Of a DNA stretch of 57,339 bases, positions 33,377 through 42,600 are shown in pieces; position 1 is the stretch's first letter, and each line of letters opens with the position of its first letter. Origin of the DNA: an uncultured Collinsella sp. (GTDB lineage Bacteria > Actinomycetota > Coriobacteriia > Coriobacteriales > Coriobacteriaceae); NCBI GenBank assembly GCA_938023905.1, contig CALJCO010000106.1, positions 1 through 57,339 on the forward strand, in the 5' to 3' direction. A program made the position numbers and the translations under genes. Under the pieces are notes generated by a model, which did no database searches, was not told the DNA's origin, and saw only the letters and a list, made by a program, of their open reading frames with translations.

Positions 33377-33459
33377 GCGCCCGAACGAGAGCTGTCTTGC
33401 AGTGGCGTTCGGGCGCTCTGCTATTATTCCCTATACCCCTGCGGAGTAGGGGTGTTTAT
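33377..33459 (+). terminator. Two hairpin terminators after kdgT
   Basis: The first is an 11-bp stem (GCGCCCGAACG at 33377-33387, CGTTCGGGCGC at 33406-33416). The second is ACCCCT/AGGGGT (33435-33453) followed by GTTTATT. Confidence 0.6.
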
Positions 33460-33516
33460 TGCCCAGGCACGAATCGGGCGATTCTGACCACTTGGATATT
33501 GAAGGGATGGCGTCTA

Positions 33517-34659
33517 GTGGTTAAGGCACTCAAGATTGAGATATTCGTGCTATGCATGATTGTTCTTATCGGGCTTGCCGTGCGAAGTCGTCGCTCCTTG
33601 TTCTCGAGTACCCAGCAGCTATTGTTTAGCATGCTTGGCTACACCTCTGCCGCGTACATATTATTCGATATGATCTGGACGCTTTCGGACGGTGTGGACG
33701 GCACGTTGGGCATTGCTGCCAACTGGATTTCCAACGCGGTTTCGTTTTCGCTCTTTGCTATCGCGTGTCTCATTTGGTTTATCTATTCCGAGACGGTGCA
33801 GGGTTCTCGCCTTTTGACCTCGCGCTATAGGGTGGTGCTTGTAGCGTTGCCTACGGCTCTGGTGGTCGTGCTGGCGTTTACCAGTTACTGGACGCATGCC
33901 CTGTTCTATATCGATTCGCAGGGCGTGTATCGTCGCGGTTTTGCCTATATGATCCAGCCCATCGTCAGCTACTGTTACGTTATACATACGTCCCTGCATG
34001 CATTTGTGCAATCTCGCAGGGTCGAGAGCCTGCAGACGAAGGCCATCTATCGAACCTTGGCATTTTTCGCCATTCCGGCCCTGGTGGGCGGTACCTTTCA
34101 GGTCGTATACTCGGTGCCCGGCCTTTGTGTCGGCATAATGATTAGCATGTTGCTGCTCTACATCATCTACCAGGAGCAGCTCATCTCGACCGACCCGTTG
34201 ACTGGACTTAACAATCGCAACCGTTTTGAGACCTATATGCTGTCGCTCTTCTCAAATGTGGATCAGGCCGAAGATGTATATCTGCTTATGATGGACGCCG
34301 ACGGCTTTAAGCAGATTAACGATCGCTATGGGCATGTGGAGGGCGACCACGCTCTTCAGGTCATATCCGCTGCGCTCAAAGAAGTCTGCTCGGCGTCTGG
34401 CGGCTTTATCGCACGTTATGGTGGCGATGAGTTCGTGGTGCTCCAAAAGGCAGTGGCGGAACAGGATATCATGCATCTGTGCGCGACAATCAACGATGAG
34501 CTCGCGCGCGCCGAGGTTCCGTATCTGTTGCGGATGTCCATCGGCTACGCACGGGTTGGTGATGGCGTCGATACCTGGCAAGACTTGCTTCGTGCTGCCG
34601 ATGCGGAGCTCTACCGCGTCAAGGCCGAGAAAAAGAAAGCCGGCGTCCAGATACGCTAG
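33517..34659 (+). CDS. Membrane-bound GGDEF diguanylate cyclase
   Basis: The 380-residue protein has about seven membrane segments (residues 5-215) and a GGDEF domain from about residue 220. The active-site motif GGDEF is intact at residues 302-306, preceded by DADGFKQINDRYGH. It should make cyclic di-GMP. I see no RxxD inhibitory site five residues before the motif. The GTG at 33517 has AAGGGA nine bases upstream; the longer ORF start at 33355 lies in the terminator region and is unlikely. The N-terminal sensor does not match a family that I can name. Confidence 0.85.
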   Translation: MVKALKIEIFVLCMIVLIGLAVRSRRSLFSSTQQLLFSMLGYTSAAYILFDMIWTLSDGVDGTLGIAANWISNAVSFSLFAIACLIWFIYSETVQGSRLLTSRYRVVLVALPTALVVVLAFTSYWTHALFYIDSQGVYRRGFAYMIQPIVSYCYVIHTSLHAFVQSRRVESLQTKAIYRTLAFFAIPALVGGTFQVVYSVPGLCVGIMISMLLLYIIYQEQLISTDPLTGLNNRNRFETYMLSLFSNVDQAEDVYLLMMDADGFKQINDRYGHVEGDHALQVISAALKEVCSASGGFIARYGGDEFVVLQKAVAEQDIMHLCATINDELARAEVPYLLRMSIGYARVGDGVDTWQDLLRAADAELYRVKAEKKKAGVQIR

Positions 34660-34760
34660 AAATAGGGGCGCACGCTTGCGTGCATGGTGGCCCTCGGCTC
34701 TCCGATGTATTCCATTAAACTAAAGTATGTGAATCCCCTCTGCTAAATAAGGGCAGTTCG

Positions 34761-35696
34761 CTAGGCCTTTTTAGGCCTGTTGACGATGATGATGCCGCCG
34801 CAGACCAACAGCAGGGCAACTATAACGGTAACGGGGCTCGTGCCGGCGCCCTCGCCGAGCAGCAGTGCACTCAGCAGCACACCAAAGACGGGGTTCATAA
34901 ACCCAAAGACCGAGACGCGGCTGACGGGGTTGACGGCAAGCAGGCGCGACCATAGCGAGTACGCGATGGCGGAGATGAGTGCCATATAGATAATGAGCGC
35001 GATGGCGGGGATGATCGCGGTGGGGGAGAGCGCGCCGCCCATCAAAAACCCGATGGCGGTGAGGACCAGGCCGCCGACCAAGAACTGCCACCCGGCAAGC
35101 AAGACACCGTCGTGCTCGCGCGAGAAGATGCCGATCAGGCAGGTCGACAGGGCACCCGCGACGGTGGAGGCCAGGATAAAGCCCTCGCCGTCGAGCGTAA
35201 AGCCAAAGGTGCCGTCCGCGCCCGAGAGGTTGACGAGCGCGACGCCGGCAAAGCCCAGTACACAGCCGAGCACCTTGGCCGCATCGAGCTTTTCGGTGCG
35301 AAACGCCAGGGCGGCAAAGAGGATTGCGAGGAAGTTGGCGCTGGCCTCGATGATGGAGCTCGACATGGCACTGGCGCGCGAGAGTCCCAGGTAGAAAAAG
35401 AAGTACTGCCCGATAGTCTGGAAGAGTGACAGGATGCAGATGGGCTTGATATCGCGTACCTGTGGGACGAGCGGGCGGCGCTGAGCTGTGCTCATACCGA
35501 CGATAACCAGGATGCCGGCAAGCGTGAAGCGCAAACCTGCAAAGAGTAGCTGCGAGGCGCTATCGTGCGCCGGGATCCCAAAGAGTGCGTAGCCGATCTT
35601 GATGCAGGGAAAGGCCGATCCCCAGAGTGCACAGCAAACAAGACAGCCCAGGATGAGTCCGGGCAGGGTGGCGAGATACGGCTTGCGGCTTTCCAT
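34761..35696 (-). CDS. EamA/DMT-family transporter
   Basis: The 311-residue protein has ten hydrophobic segments in two EamA halves, with the typical start GLILGCLVCCALWGSAFPCIK and the second-half segment MALISAIAYSLWSRLL. Family members export amino acids or metabolites; the substrate is unknown. AGGAAGGACATC precedes the ATG at 35696. The gene lies downstream of purL on the same strand but a strong terminator separates them. Confidence 0.85.
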   Translation of the reverse strand: MESRKPYLATLPGLILGCLVCCALWGSAFPCIKIGYALFGIPAHDSASQLLFAGLRFTLAGILVIVGMSTAQRRPLVPQVRDIKPICILSLFQTIGQYFFFYLGLSRASAMSSSIIEASANFLAILFAALAFRTEKLDAAKVLGCVLGFAGVALVNLSGADGTFGFTLDGEGFILASTVAGALSTCLIGIFSREHDGVLLAGWQFLVGGLVLTAIGFLMGGALSPTAIIPAIALIIYMALISAIAYSLWSRLLAVNPVSRVSVFGFMNPVFGVLLSALLLGEGAGTSPVTVIVALLLVCGGIIIVNRPKKA

Positions 35697-35721
35697 GATG
35701 TCCTTCCTACATGCGCGAAGC

Positions 35722-35757
35722 AAAAAAGAACCCGCCACCGGATGTGTCGGTGGCGGG
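35722..35757 (-). terminator. Rho-independent terminator after purL
   Basis: A 10-bp perfect stem (CCCGCCACCG with CGGTGGCGGG) around a 7-base loop. On the minus strand TTCTTTTTT follows. Confidence 0.8.
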
Positions 35758-35795
35758 TGTTGTTACCCGAGGGGATTGTACCCGATGGGAAAGGT

Positions 35796-38700
35796 TTAGG
35801 CGAAGTAGGCTACGCCGCTCTCAAAGATCGGCATGAACTTGTCGCCGGGGACATGCTCGGGCACGTTGCGGTACAGGTTGTCGCCGCGACGCTCGGCATG
35901 GCCCATCTTGCCCAGGACACGGCCGTCGGGGCTCGTGATGCCCTCGATGGCGAGTGCGGAGCCGTTGGGGTTGACGGAAAGGTCCATGCTGGGCTTGCCG
36001 TCCTCGCCCACGTACTGCGTGGCGACCTGGCCGTTGGCGATCAGCTGGGCGAGCACCTCGTCGTTGGCGACAAAGCGGCCCTCGCCGTGGCTGATGGCGA
36101 CGGTGTAGGGGTCGTCGAGGCTGCACTGCGACAGCCACGGGGACAGGTTGGACGAGATGCGGGTGCGCACCAGGCGGCTCTGATGGCGACCGATGGTGTT
36201 GAACGTCAGCGTGGGCGCATCGGGCGTGGCGTCGACGATATCGCCGTAGGGCACCAGGCCGAGCTTGACCAGGGCCTGGAAGCCGTTGCAGATGCCCAGC
36301 ATCAGGCCGTCGCGGGCCTTGAGCAGGTCGCGAACTGCCTCGGTGACCTCGGGGGCGCGGAAGAACGCCGTGATGAACTTGGCGGAGCCGTCGGGCTCGT
36401 CGCCGCCCGAGAAGCCGCCGGGGATCATGACGATCTGGCTTTGGCGGATGCGACGGGCAAGCTCGTGGGTGCTTTCGGCGACGGCCTCGGGCGTGAGGTT
36501 GTTGATCACGAAGGTGTCGGCCTCGGCACCGGCGGCGCGGAAGGCGCGGGCGCTGTCGTACTCGCAGTTGTTGCCGGGGAAGACGGGGATAATCACGCGC
36601 GGGCGGGCGATCTTGGCGCCGCCGTACACGTGGATATCCTTGGCGCGATAGTCGACGGTCTCGACCTCGGGGGTCTCGCCGGCGCTGCGGTAGGTGAAGA
36701 CGCCCTCGATGCCGCTCTCCCAGGCCTCCTGGAGCTCGGAGAGTTCGATGACTTCGGAACCGGTGTCGATGACATAGCCCTCGACGGTGGTGCCCAGGGG
36801 CTCGACGACAACGCCGTCGGCGACCTCGGGCAGCTCGGCATCCTCGGCGAGCTCGACAATAAAGCTGCCGTAGAGCGGGGTGAAGAGGCTCTCCACGTCT
36901 ACATCCTCGGCAAGCTCGATACCGATCTGGTTACCGACGCACATCTTAAAGAGGCTCTCGGCGCCGCAGCCGTAGCCGGGCGTGGAGATGGCCAGGGCGT
37001 TGCCGGTAGCAGTGAGCGCCTCGACGGCGTCAAACGCGGCGAGCAGCTGCTGAGCATCGGGGCGGTAGTCCTCGCCATAGGTGGCGGGGGCGATGCGGAC
37101 GACGCGGTGCGTGAGGCCCTTGAACTCGGGCGAGACGGCGCGGGCGGCCTTGCCCACGGCGACGGCGAAGCTGATCAGGGTCGGCGGAACGTTGAGCTCG
37201 CCGGCCTCGTCCTCAAACGAACCGCTCATGGAGTCCTTGCCGCCGATGGCGCCGGCACCCAGGTCGACCTGGGCCATAAGGGCACCCAGGACGGCAGCCA
37301 TGGGCTTGCCCCAGCGCTCGGCCTCGGTGCGCAGGCGCTCGAAGTACTCCTGGAAGGAGAGGTAGGTGCGCCTGTGCTCAAAGCCGGCGGCAACGAGCTT
37401 GGCGATGGACTCGACCACGGACAGGTAGGCGCCCGCAAACTGGTCGGCCTCCATCAGATAAGGGTTGAAGCCCCATGCCATGGCGCTCGCCGTGGTGGTC
37501 TCGCCGTCCACGGGGAACTTGGCGACCATGGCCGAGCTCGGGGTGAGCTGCGTCTTGCCGCCAAAGGGCATGAGCACGGTCGCGGCGCCGATGGTGGAGT
37601 CGAAGCGCTCGGAAAGGCCCTTGTTGGAAGCGACGTTGAGGTCGGTGACGAGCGAGGTCATGCGCTCGGCGAGCGTGGTACCGGCCCAGCTGGGCTGCCA
37701 CACACTGCGGGCGCAGACGTGGGCGACCTGGTGCTTGGGCGCACCGTTGGAGTTGAGGAACTCGCGGGACAGATCGACGATGGCGACGCCGTTCCAGGCC
37801 ATGCGCATGCGCGGCTCGGCGGTAACCTCGGCGATAACGGTCGCCTCCAGGTTCTCCTCGGCGGCGTAGCCCATGAACTCCTCGACGTCACCGTCGGCGA
37901 CGGCGCAGGCCATGCGCTCCTGGGATTCAGAGATGGCGAGCTCGGTGCCGTCAAGACCGTCGTACTTTTTGGTCACGGTATCAAGGTCGACATACAGGCC
38001 GTCGGCAAGCTCGCCTACGGCGACCGAGACACCGCCGGCGCCAAAGTCGTTGCAGCGCTTGATCAGACGGCAGGCATCGCCGCGGCGGAACAGGCGCTGC
38101 AGCTTGCGCTCGACCGGGGCGTTGCCCTTCTGGACCTCGGCGCCCGATGTCTCGATGGATTCGGTGTTCTGGGTCTTGGAGGAGCCGGTGGCACCGCCGA
38201 TGCCGTCACGGCCGGTGCGGCCGCCCAACAGGATGATCTTGTCGGTGGGGGCGGGGCACTCGCGACGCACGTGGTTTGCCGGGGTAGCGCCCACGACGGC
38301 GCCGACCTCCATGCGCTTGGCGACGTAGCCGGGGTGATAGAGTTCGTTGACCTGACCGGTGGCAAGGCCGATCTGGTTGCCGTAGCTGGAGTAGCCGGCG
38401 GCAGCAGTGGTCACGAGCTTACGCTGCGGCAGCTTGCCCTCGAGCGTCTCGGACACGGGGACGGTGGGGTCGCCGGCGCCGGTAACACGCATGGCCTGGT
38501 ACACGTAGCTGCGGCCCGACAGCGGGTCGCGGATGGCACCGCCCACGCAGGTGGCGGCACCGCCGAAGGGCTCGATCTCGGTCGGGTGGTTGTGGGTCTC
38601 GTTCTTAAAGAGGAACAGCCAGTCCTGGTCCTCGCCGTCGACATCGACCTTCACCTTGACGGTGCAGGCGTTAATCTCCTCGGACTCGTCGACATCGGTC

Positions 38701-39542
38701 ATGACGCCGGTCTTCTTGAGGTACTTGGCGCCGATGGTGCCCATGTCCATGAGGCAGACGGGCTTGGTGTCGCGACCGAGTTCGTGGCGCATCTCCATGT
38801 AGCGGTCGAAGGCCTGCTGCACCACGGCGTCGTCGATCGTCACGTCGTCCAGGACGGTGCCGAAGGTGGTGTGGCGGCAGTGATCGGACCAGTAGGTGTC
38901 GATCACGCGGATCTCGGTGATGGTGGGGTCGCGATCCTCATCGCGGAAGTACTGCTGGCAGAAGGCGATGTCCGCCTCGTCCATGGCAAGGCCGCGCTCG
39001 GAAATAAAGGCGGCAAGGCCGGCTTCGTCGAGCTCGCGGAAACCGTCGAGCACCTCGACGGGCTGGGGCTCGGGGGTCTCCATGTACAGCGTCTCGGGCA
39101 GGTCGAGCGAGGCGATGCGCGCCTCGACGGGGTTCACCACGTAGTGCTTGATGGCATCAATGGCGGCCTCGTCCAGAGCGCCCGAGATCATATAGACCTT
39201 GGCGGAGCGCACGGCGGGGCGCTCGCCCTGGCTGATGAGCTGCACGCACTCGCTGGCGGAGTCGGCGCGCTGGTCAAACTGGCCAGGCAGGAATTCGACG
39301 GCAAAGACGGCGCCATCGCTTGCGGGGAGCTCGTCGTAGGTCACATCGACCTGGGGCTCGCTAAAGACGGTCGGCACGCAGGACCGGAAAAGCTCCTTGT
39401 CGATGCCCTCGACGTCGTAGCGGTTGATAATCCTCAGGGCCTCGATGCCCTTGATGCCGAGAATTTCGGTCAGCTCGCCCTTGAGCTGCTGAGCCTCGAC
39501 GTCGAACCCGGGTTTCTTCTCCACGTAGATACGAGAGACCAT
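35796..39542 (-). CDS. purL: Phosphoribosylformylglycinamidine synthase, single-chain
   Basis: The 1248-residue enzyme makes FGAM from FGAR, ATP and glutamine in purine synthesis. It joins the PurS-like, PurL and glutaminase (PurQ-like) parts in one chain: SDHCRHTTFGTV and NETHNHPTEIEPFGGAATCVGG mark the synthetase, and VIIPVFPGNNCEYDSARAF with catalytic Cys in LGICNGFQALVKLG marks the glutaminase at the C-terminus. This matches the long type found in clostridia and coriobacteria. AAGGCAGGAACC precedes the ATG at 39542. A 1331-codon open frame on the opposite strand is only a shadow of its codon use. Confidence 0.95.
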   Translation of the reverse strand: MVSRIYVEKKPGFDVEAQQLKGELTEILGIKGIEALRIINRYDVEGIDKELFRSCVPTVFSEPQVDVTYDELPASDGAVFAVEFLPGQFDQRADSASECVQLISQGERPAVRSAKVYMISGALDEAAIDAIKHYVVNPVEARIASLDLPETLYMETPEPQPVEVLDGFRELDEAGLAAFISERGLAMDEADIAFCQQYFRDEDRDPTITEIRVIDTYWSDHCRHTTFGTVLDDVTIDDAVVQQAFDRYMEMRHELGRDTKPVCLMDMGTIGAKYLKKTGVMTDVDESEEINACTVKVKVDVDGEDQDWLFLFKNETHNHPTEIEPFGGAATCVGGAIRDPLSGRSYVYQAMRVTGAGDPTVPVSETLEGKLPQRKLVTTAAAGYSSYGNQIGLATGQVNELYHPGYVAKRMEVGAVVGATPANHVRRECPAPTDKIILLGGRTGRDGIGGATGSSKTQNTESIETSGAEVQKGNAPVERKLQRLFRRGDACRLIKRCNDFGAGGVSVAVGELADGLYVDLDTVTKKYDGLDGTELAISESQERMACAVADGDVEEFMGYAAEENLEATVIAEVTAEPRMRMAWNGVAIVDLSREFLNSNGAPKHQVAHVCARSVWQPSWAGTTLAERMTSLVTDLNVASNKGLSERFDSTIGAATVLMPFGGKTQLTPSSAMVAKFPVDGETTTASAMAWGFNPYLMEADQFAGAYLSVVESIAKLVAAGFEHRRTYLSFQEYFERLRTEAERWGKPMAAVLGALMAQVDLGAGAIGGKDSMSGSFEDEAGELNVPPTLISFAVAVGKAARAVSPEFKGLTHRVVRIAPATYGEDYRPDAQQLLAAFDAVEALTATGNALAISTPGYGCGAESLFKMCVGNQIGIELAEDVDVESLFTPLYGSFIVELAEDAELPEVADGVVVEPLGTTVEGYVIDTGSEVIELSELQEAWESGIEGVFTYRSAGETPEVETVDYRAKDIHVYGGAKIARPRVIIPVFPGNNCEYDSARAFRAAGAEADTFVINNLTPEAVAESTHELARRIRQSQIVMIPGGFSGGDEPDGSAKFITAFFRAPEVTEAVRDLLKARDGLMLGICNGFQALVKLGLVPYGDIVDATPDAPTLTFNTIGRHQSRLVRTRISSNLSPWLSQCSLDDPYTVAISHGEGRFVANDEVLAQLIANGQVATQYVGEDGKPSMDLSVNPNGSALAIEGITSPDGRVLGKMGHAERRGDNLYRNVPEHVPGDKFMPIFESGVAYFA

Positions 39543-39726
39543 TGGTTCCTGCCTTCCTGATCGGTTGGGCGTACGGTACGGTATGCGGCAGCGGTCGGTT
39601 TGCGGGGTCTGCCCTGCGGTCGCCTTGAGCCACATGTTTGTAAACCTCACTATGATACGACAGCTCGCGGCGCGTTGAGGACGGCGAGGGTGCTACAGTG
39701 AAGCGCAAACAAGAGAAAGGCATCAC

Positions 39727-41289
39727 ATGGCATTCGTTTCGCTCGCCATCATCGCACTCGTGGCCTTTGCGAGTCCTTTTATCGCCTCGGCGATTCCCGG
39801 AAAACCCGTTCCCGAGACGGTCTTTTTGCTCGTGCTCGGCGCGGTGCTGGGACCCCATATGCTCGGCGTCATCCATGTAGATGCTGAGGTCTCGCTTGTG
39901 TCCGAGCTGGGCCTGGCCTTTTTGTTCCTGCTTGCCGGCTTTGAGATCGACCCCAAGAGCATCACAGGCGTCGAGGGGCGCTACGGCTTGGCGACGTGGG
40001 TCGTCACGTTTGGTATCGCCTGGCTTGCCGTGCGCTTTACCCCGTGGTTCTCAGTCAGTCATTTCGACGGTATCGCCGTGACGCTTGCCCTCACTTCGAC
40101 GGCGCTCGGTACGCTTGTGCCCATCATGCGTGAGCGCTCGCTCACCGGCACGCGCGTGGGCGACTCGATTCTCGCGTATGGCACTTGGGGCGAGCTCGGT
40201 CCCGTGCTCGCCATGTCGGTGCTGTTGTCTGCCCGCACTGGTATCCAAACGCTCGTTATCCTTGGCTTGTTTGCGGTGGTTTGCGTGTTGCTGGCCGTGG
40301 TCCCGAGCCGCTCCAAGCGCGTCGGCAGCCGCTTCTTTGCATTTGTTGAGGAGCGCGCCGATACCACGTCGCAGACCTTCGTGCGCCTGACGGTGCTCAT
40401 CCTGGTCACGCTCGTGGCATTCTCGGCTGTCTTTGATCTCGACATCGTGTTGGGTTCTTTTGCCGCCGGCTTTGTCCTGCGCTATATCATCCCCGAGGGC
40501 AACCATACGCTCGAGACCAAGCTCGACGGTCTGGCCTACGGTTTTTTGATTCCGGTGTTCTTTACCGTATCGGGCGCAAAGATCGATCTGACGGCCGTGG
40601 CGTCGCGCCCGGGTCTGCTCGTGGGCTTTATCGTGGCGTTGTTGATTATTCGTGCCGTGCCCATTCTTATTTCCATGAGCATTTGTCCTGCGACGCGCGA
40701 TGTGTCGGCGTATGGTCGCATTACCGTGGCCCTGTACTGCACCACGGCCCTGCCGATCATCGTTGCCGTGACGAGTGTTGCCGTCAACGCGGGCGCGCTG
40801 TCGCAAGATATTGCGTCGGTCATGGTTGCCGCCGGTGCCATCACAGTGTTCTTGATGCCATTGCTCGCGCAGCTCTTCTACCGCGTGGTCGACGCCGCGC
40901 CGGTCGCCGCCGTGGCAGAGGTTGCCGAGCATCCATCCGATGCGCTCGACATCCTGCGCGCCCACCACGACCTAGCGAGCTTGCTCGCGCGCGAGCATGA
41001 GCTGCTGACTTCGCATGGCCATGGTCGCGTATTCGAGGGCCTGCCTACGCTCGATACGATTGCCGAGCGTCTTTCCGCCGAGGCGGCGAGCGGTCACATC
41101 GATGCCCGTATCGTGGATGCCGCTCATTTGCTGGCCGAGAAGACCTATGGCGACGAGATTGACCCGTCCAAGTTGACTCCGCGTGAGCGCCGCCGCCTGG
41201 AGCGCGCCAAGCTCGCCGTGCGCGAATATCGCCGCCGCATGCTGGAGCTCTACGCGCGCGAAGAAGCCGAGGACGACGACGGCAAATAA
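39727..41289 (+). CDS. Cation:proton antiporter, CPA2 family
   Basis: The 520-residue protein has about twelve membrane segments (residues 1-380), with PVPETVFLLVLGAVLGP and GLAFLFLLAGFEIDP, the pattern of Na+/H+ or K+/H+ antiporters of the KefB/NapA type. The C-terminal 130 residues are hydrophilic and helical, and no TrkA-N (RCK) domain is seen. The ATG at 39727 has AGAAAGG upstream. It is divergent from purL. The ion cannot be told from the sequence. Confidence 0.85.
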   Translation: MAFVSLAIIALVAFASPFIASAIPGKPVPETVFLLVLGAVLGPHMLGVIHVDAEVSLVSELGLAFLFLLAGFEIDPKSITGVEGRYGLATWVVTFGIAWLAVRFTPWFSVSHFDGIAVTLALTSTALGTLVPIMRERSLTGTRVGDSILAYGTWGELGPVLAMSVLLSARTGIQTLVILGLFAVVCVLLAVVPSRSKRVGSRFFAFVEERADTTSQTFVRLTVLILVTLVAFSAVFDLDIVLGSFAAGFVLRYIIPEGNHTLETKLDGLAYGFLIPVFFTVSGAKIDLTAVASRPGLLVGFIVALLIIRAVPILISMSICPATRDVSAYGRITVALYCTTALPIIVAVTSVAVNAGALSQDIASVMVAAGAITVFLMPLLAQLFYRVVDAAPVAAVAEVAEHPSDALDILRAHHDLASLLAREHELLTSHGHGRVFEGLPTLDTIAERLSAEAASGHIDARIVDAAHLLAEKTYGDEIDPSKLTPRERRRLERAKLAVREYRRRMLELYAREEAEDDDGK

Positions 41290-41303
41290 CGAGATGCTTC
41301 CCT

Positions 41304-41537
41304 AGGGGAAGGCGCGTCCCACTTTAAAGACCCGAAACGGGACGCAGTTTCCGCATCGGCCCCATCGGGAAGCCACATCCCAGAATGGACGCTCAGAGCG
41401 GGATGCAGTTTCCGCGAGAGACTCGTTGCGGAAACGGTGTCCCAGAATCGGCGTTCAAAACGGGGCACATTTTCCGAAACATGGCCCTGAGGGAAGCTGC
41501 GTCCCGGCCTGAGCCGGAATTCTGGGACACGGCTTCC
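41304..41537. repeat. Array of alternating palindromic half-sites
   Basis: Four tandem units of about 47-63 bases start near 41305, 41367, 41428 and 41491. Each contains two inverted copies of a half-site close to GGAARCNGYRTCCC, so eight half-sites alternate in direction. The last unit forms a long hairpin (GGAAGCTGCGTCCC with GGGACACGGCTTCC). No ORF is likely here. The 345-base gap between the antiporter and the SDR gene is thus mostly this repeat and the terminator after it. Confidence 0.6.
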
Positions 41538-41553
41538 ACTTCAAACAGGAGAA

Positions 41554-41592
41554 GGCGCGCCGCCTGCAGTTGATGCAGGAAGCGCGTCTTTT
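41554..41592 (+). terminator. Terminator downstream of the antiporter
   Basis: CCTGCA/TGCAGG around GTTGA, extended by GCGCG pairs on both sides, then CTTTTAG. Confidence 0.55.
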
Positions 41593-41634
41593 AGTTGAGC
41601 AATGTTGAGGCTGGGAGCTGAGGCTTGTGGTCCC

Positions 41635-42384
41635 TTAAGAGCGGGCAGCTCCGTCGACGGGGAGCACAGCGCCCGTAACGTAGGCGGCCATGTCGCTCGC
41701 TAGGAAGACAAAGGCGTTGGCGATATCCTCGGGCTCGCCCATGCGGCCGAGCGGGATGGTAGCGATGATGGGCTTGATGACTTCTTCGGGCAGGTTGGCG
41801 ACCATGTCGGTCTTGGTTACGCCGGGGGCGACGGCATTGACGCGAATGCCCACGGGGGCGAGCTCGCGTGAGAGCGACTGGACCATGCCGTTGACGGCGA
41901 ACTTGGACGTGGGATAGCCAACGCCGGAGGGCTGACCGTACTTAGCGACCATCGAGCTCGTGGTGGTGATGGTGCCACCGTGGCCGGCTTCGGTCATGAT
42001 CTTGGCAGCGGCCTGGTGACCATTAAAGACGGCGACGACATTGAGGTCCATGACCTTTGCAAACTCTTCGGCCGTGTAATCCAAAAGGGGCGAGCGCTGG
42101 GAGATGCCGGCGTTGTTGACGACCGTGTCCAAGCCGCCCATGTCGGCTGCGGCCTGGGTAAAGGCCTCGGTTACGGCTTCGAGCGAGGTGAGGTCGCAGG
42201 AGCGGCCCCAGACCTTGGCGTCGGGATAGGCGGATGTCAGCTTCTCAACGGCCGTATCGGCAGTCTCCTGGCGCGAGCCAAAGACGGTGACGGCGGCACC
42301 CTCCTCGATAAAACGGCAGGCGATGGCATAGCCGATACCGCGCGTGCCTCCGGTGACGATTGCTTTCTTGCCCTCGAGCAACAT
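41635..42384 (-). CDS. Short-chain dehydrogenase/reductase (FabG-like)
   Basis: The 249-residue protein has the SDR cofactor motif TGGTRGIGYA (residues 11-20), NNAG, the catalytic Ser in TTTSSM and the Tyr-x3-Lys in YPTSK. An Arg following the Gly-rich loop (FGSRQE) suggests NADP. It resembles 3-oxoacyl-ACP reductase FabG, but many family members are sugar or alcohol dehydrogenases and no fatty-acid genes are near. GGAGG precedes the ATG at 42384; the longer form is unlikely. Confidence 0.8.
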   Translation of the reverse strand: MLLEGKKAIVTGGTRGIGYAIACRFIEEGAAVTVFGSRQETADTAVEKLTSAYPDAKVWGRSCDLTSLEAVTEAFTQAAADMGGLDTVVNNAGISQRSPLLDYTAEEFAKVMDLNVVAVFNGHQAAAKIMTEAGHGGTITTTSSMVAKYGQPSGVGYPTSKFAVNGMVQSLSRELAPVGIRVNAVAPGVTKTDMVANLPEEVIKPIIATIPLGRMGEPEDIANAFVFLASDMAAYVTGAVLPVDGAARS

Positions 42385-42535
42385 GGTGCCTCCATTCTTC
42401 GGGGGTGGACGTACGCAGCACAGCGTAGCGGTAGCCGGAATCGGCCGCGTTTGCATATCGGTGAACGGTAGCCCGCGTTACCGATGAGCGGCTCGCGCAA
42501 ATATGCTCTACCGTTGTGCTTGGGGCAGGTGACGA

Positions 42536-42564
42536 AAGGACTCCCGTCCCACATAGGACGGGAG
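42536..42564 (-). terminator. Terminator after homoserine dehydrogenase
   Basis: CTCCCGTCC pairs with GGACGGGAG around a 6-base loop. On the minus strand TCCTTTCG follows. Confidence 0.6.
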
Positions 42565-42600
42565 CCCTCCCGAGGCACGTATTGTTAAGCGGGTGTTGGA

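Noticed and set aside
35565..39560. 1331-codon open frame on the strand opposite purL
   Set aside because: It is wholly antisense to a certain gene, has repetitive His/Asp/Gly-rich composition and no domain; high-GC codon use keeps the frame open.
41304..41537. CRISPR array
   Set aside because: Units are palindromic and vary, there are no constant repeats with unique spacers, and no cas gene is near.
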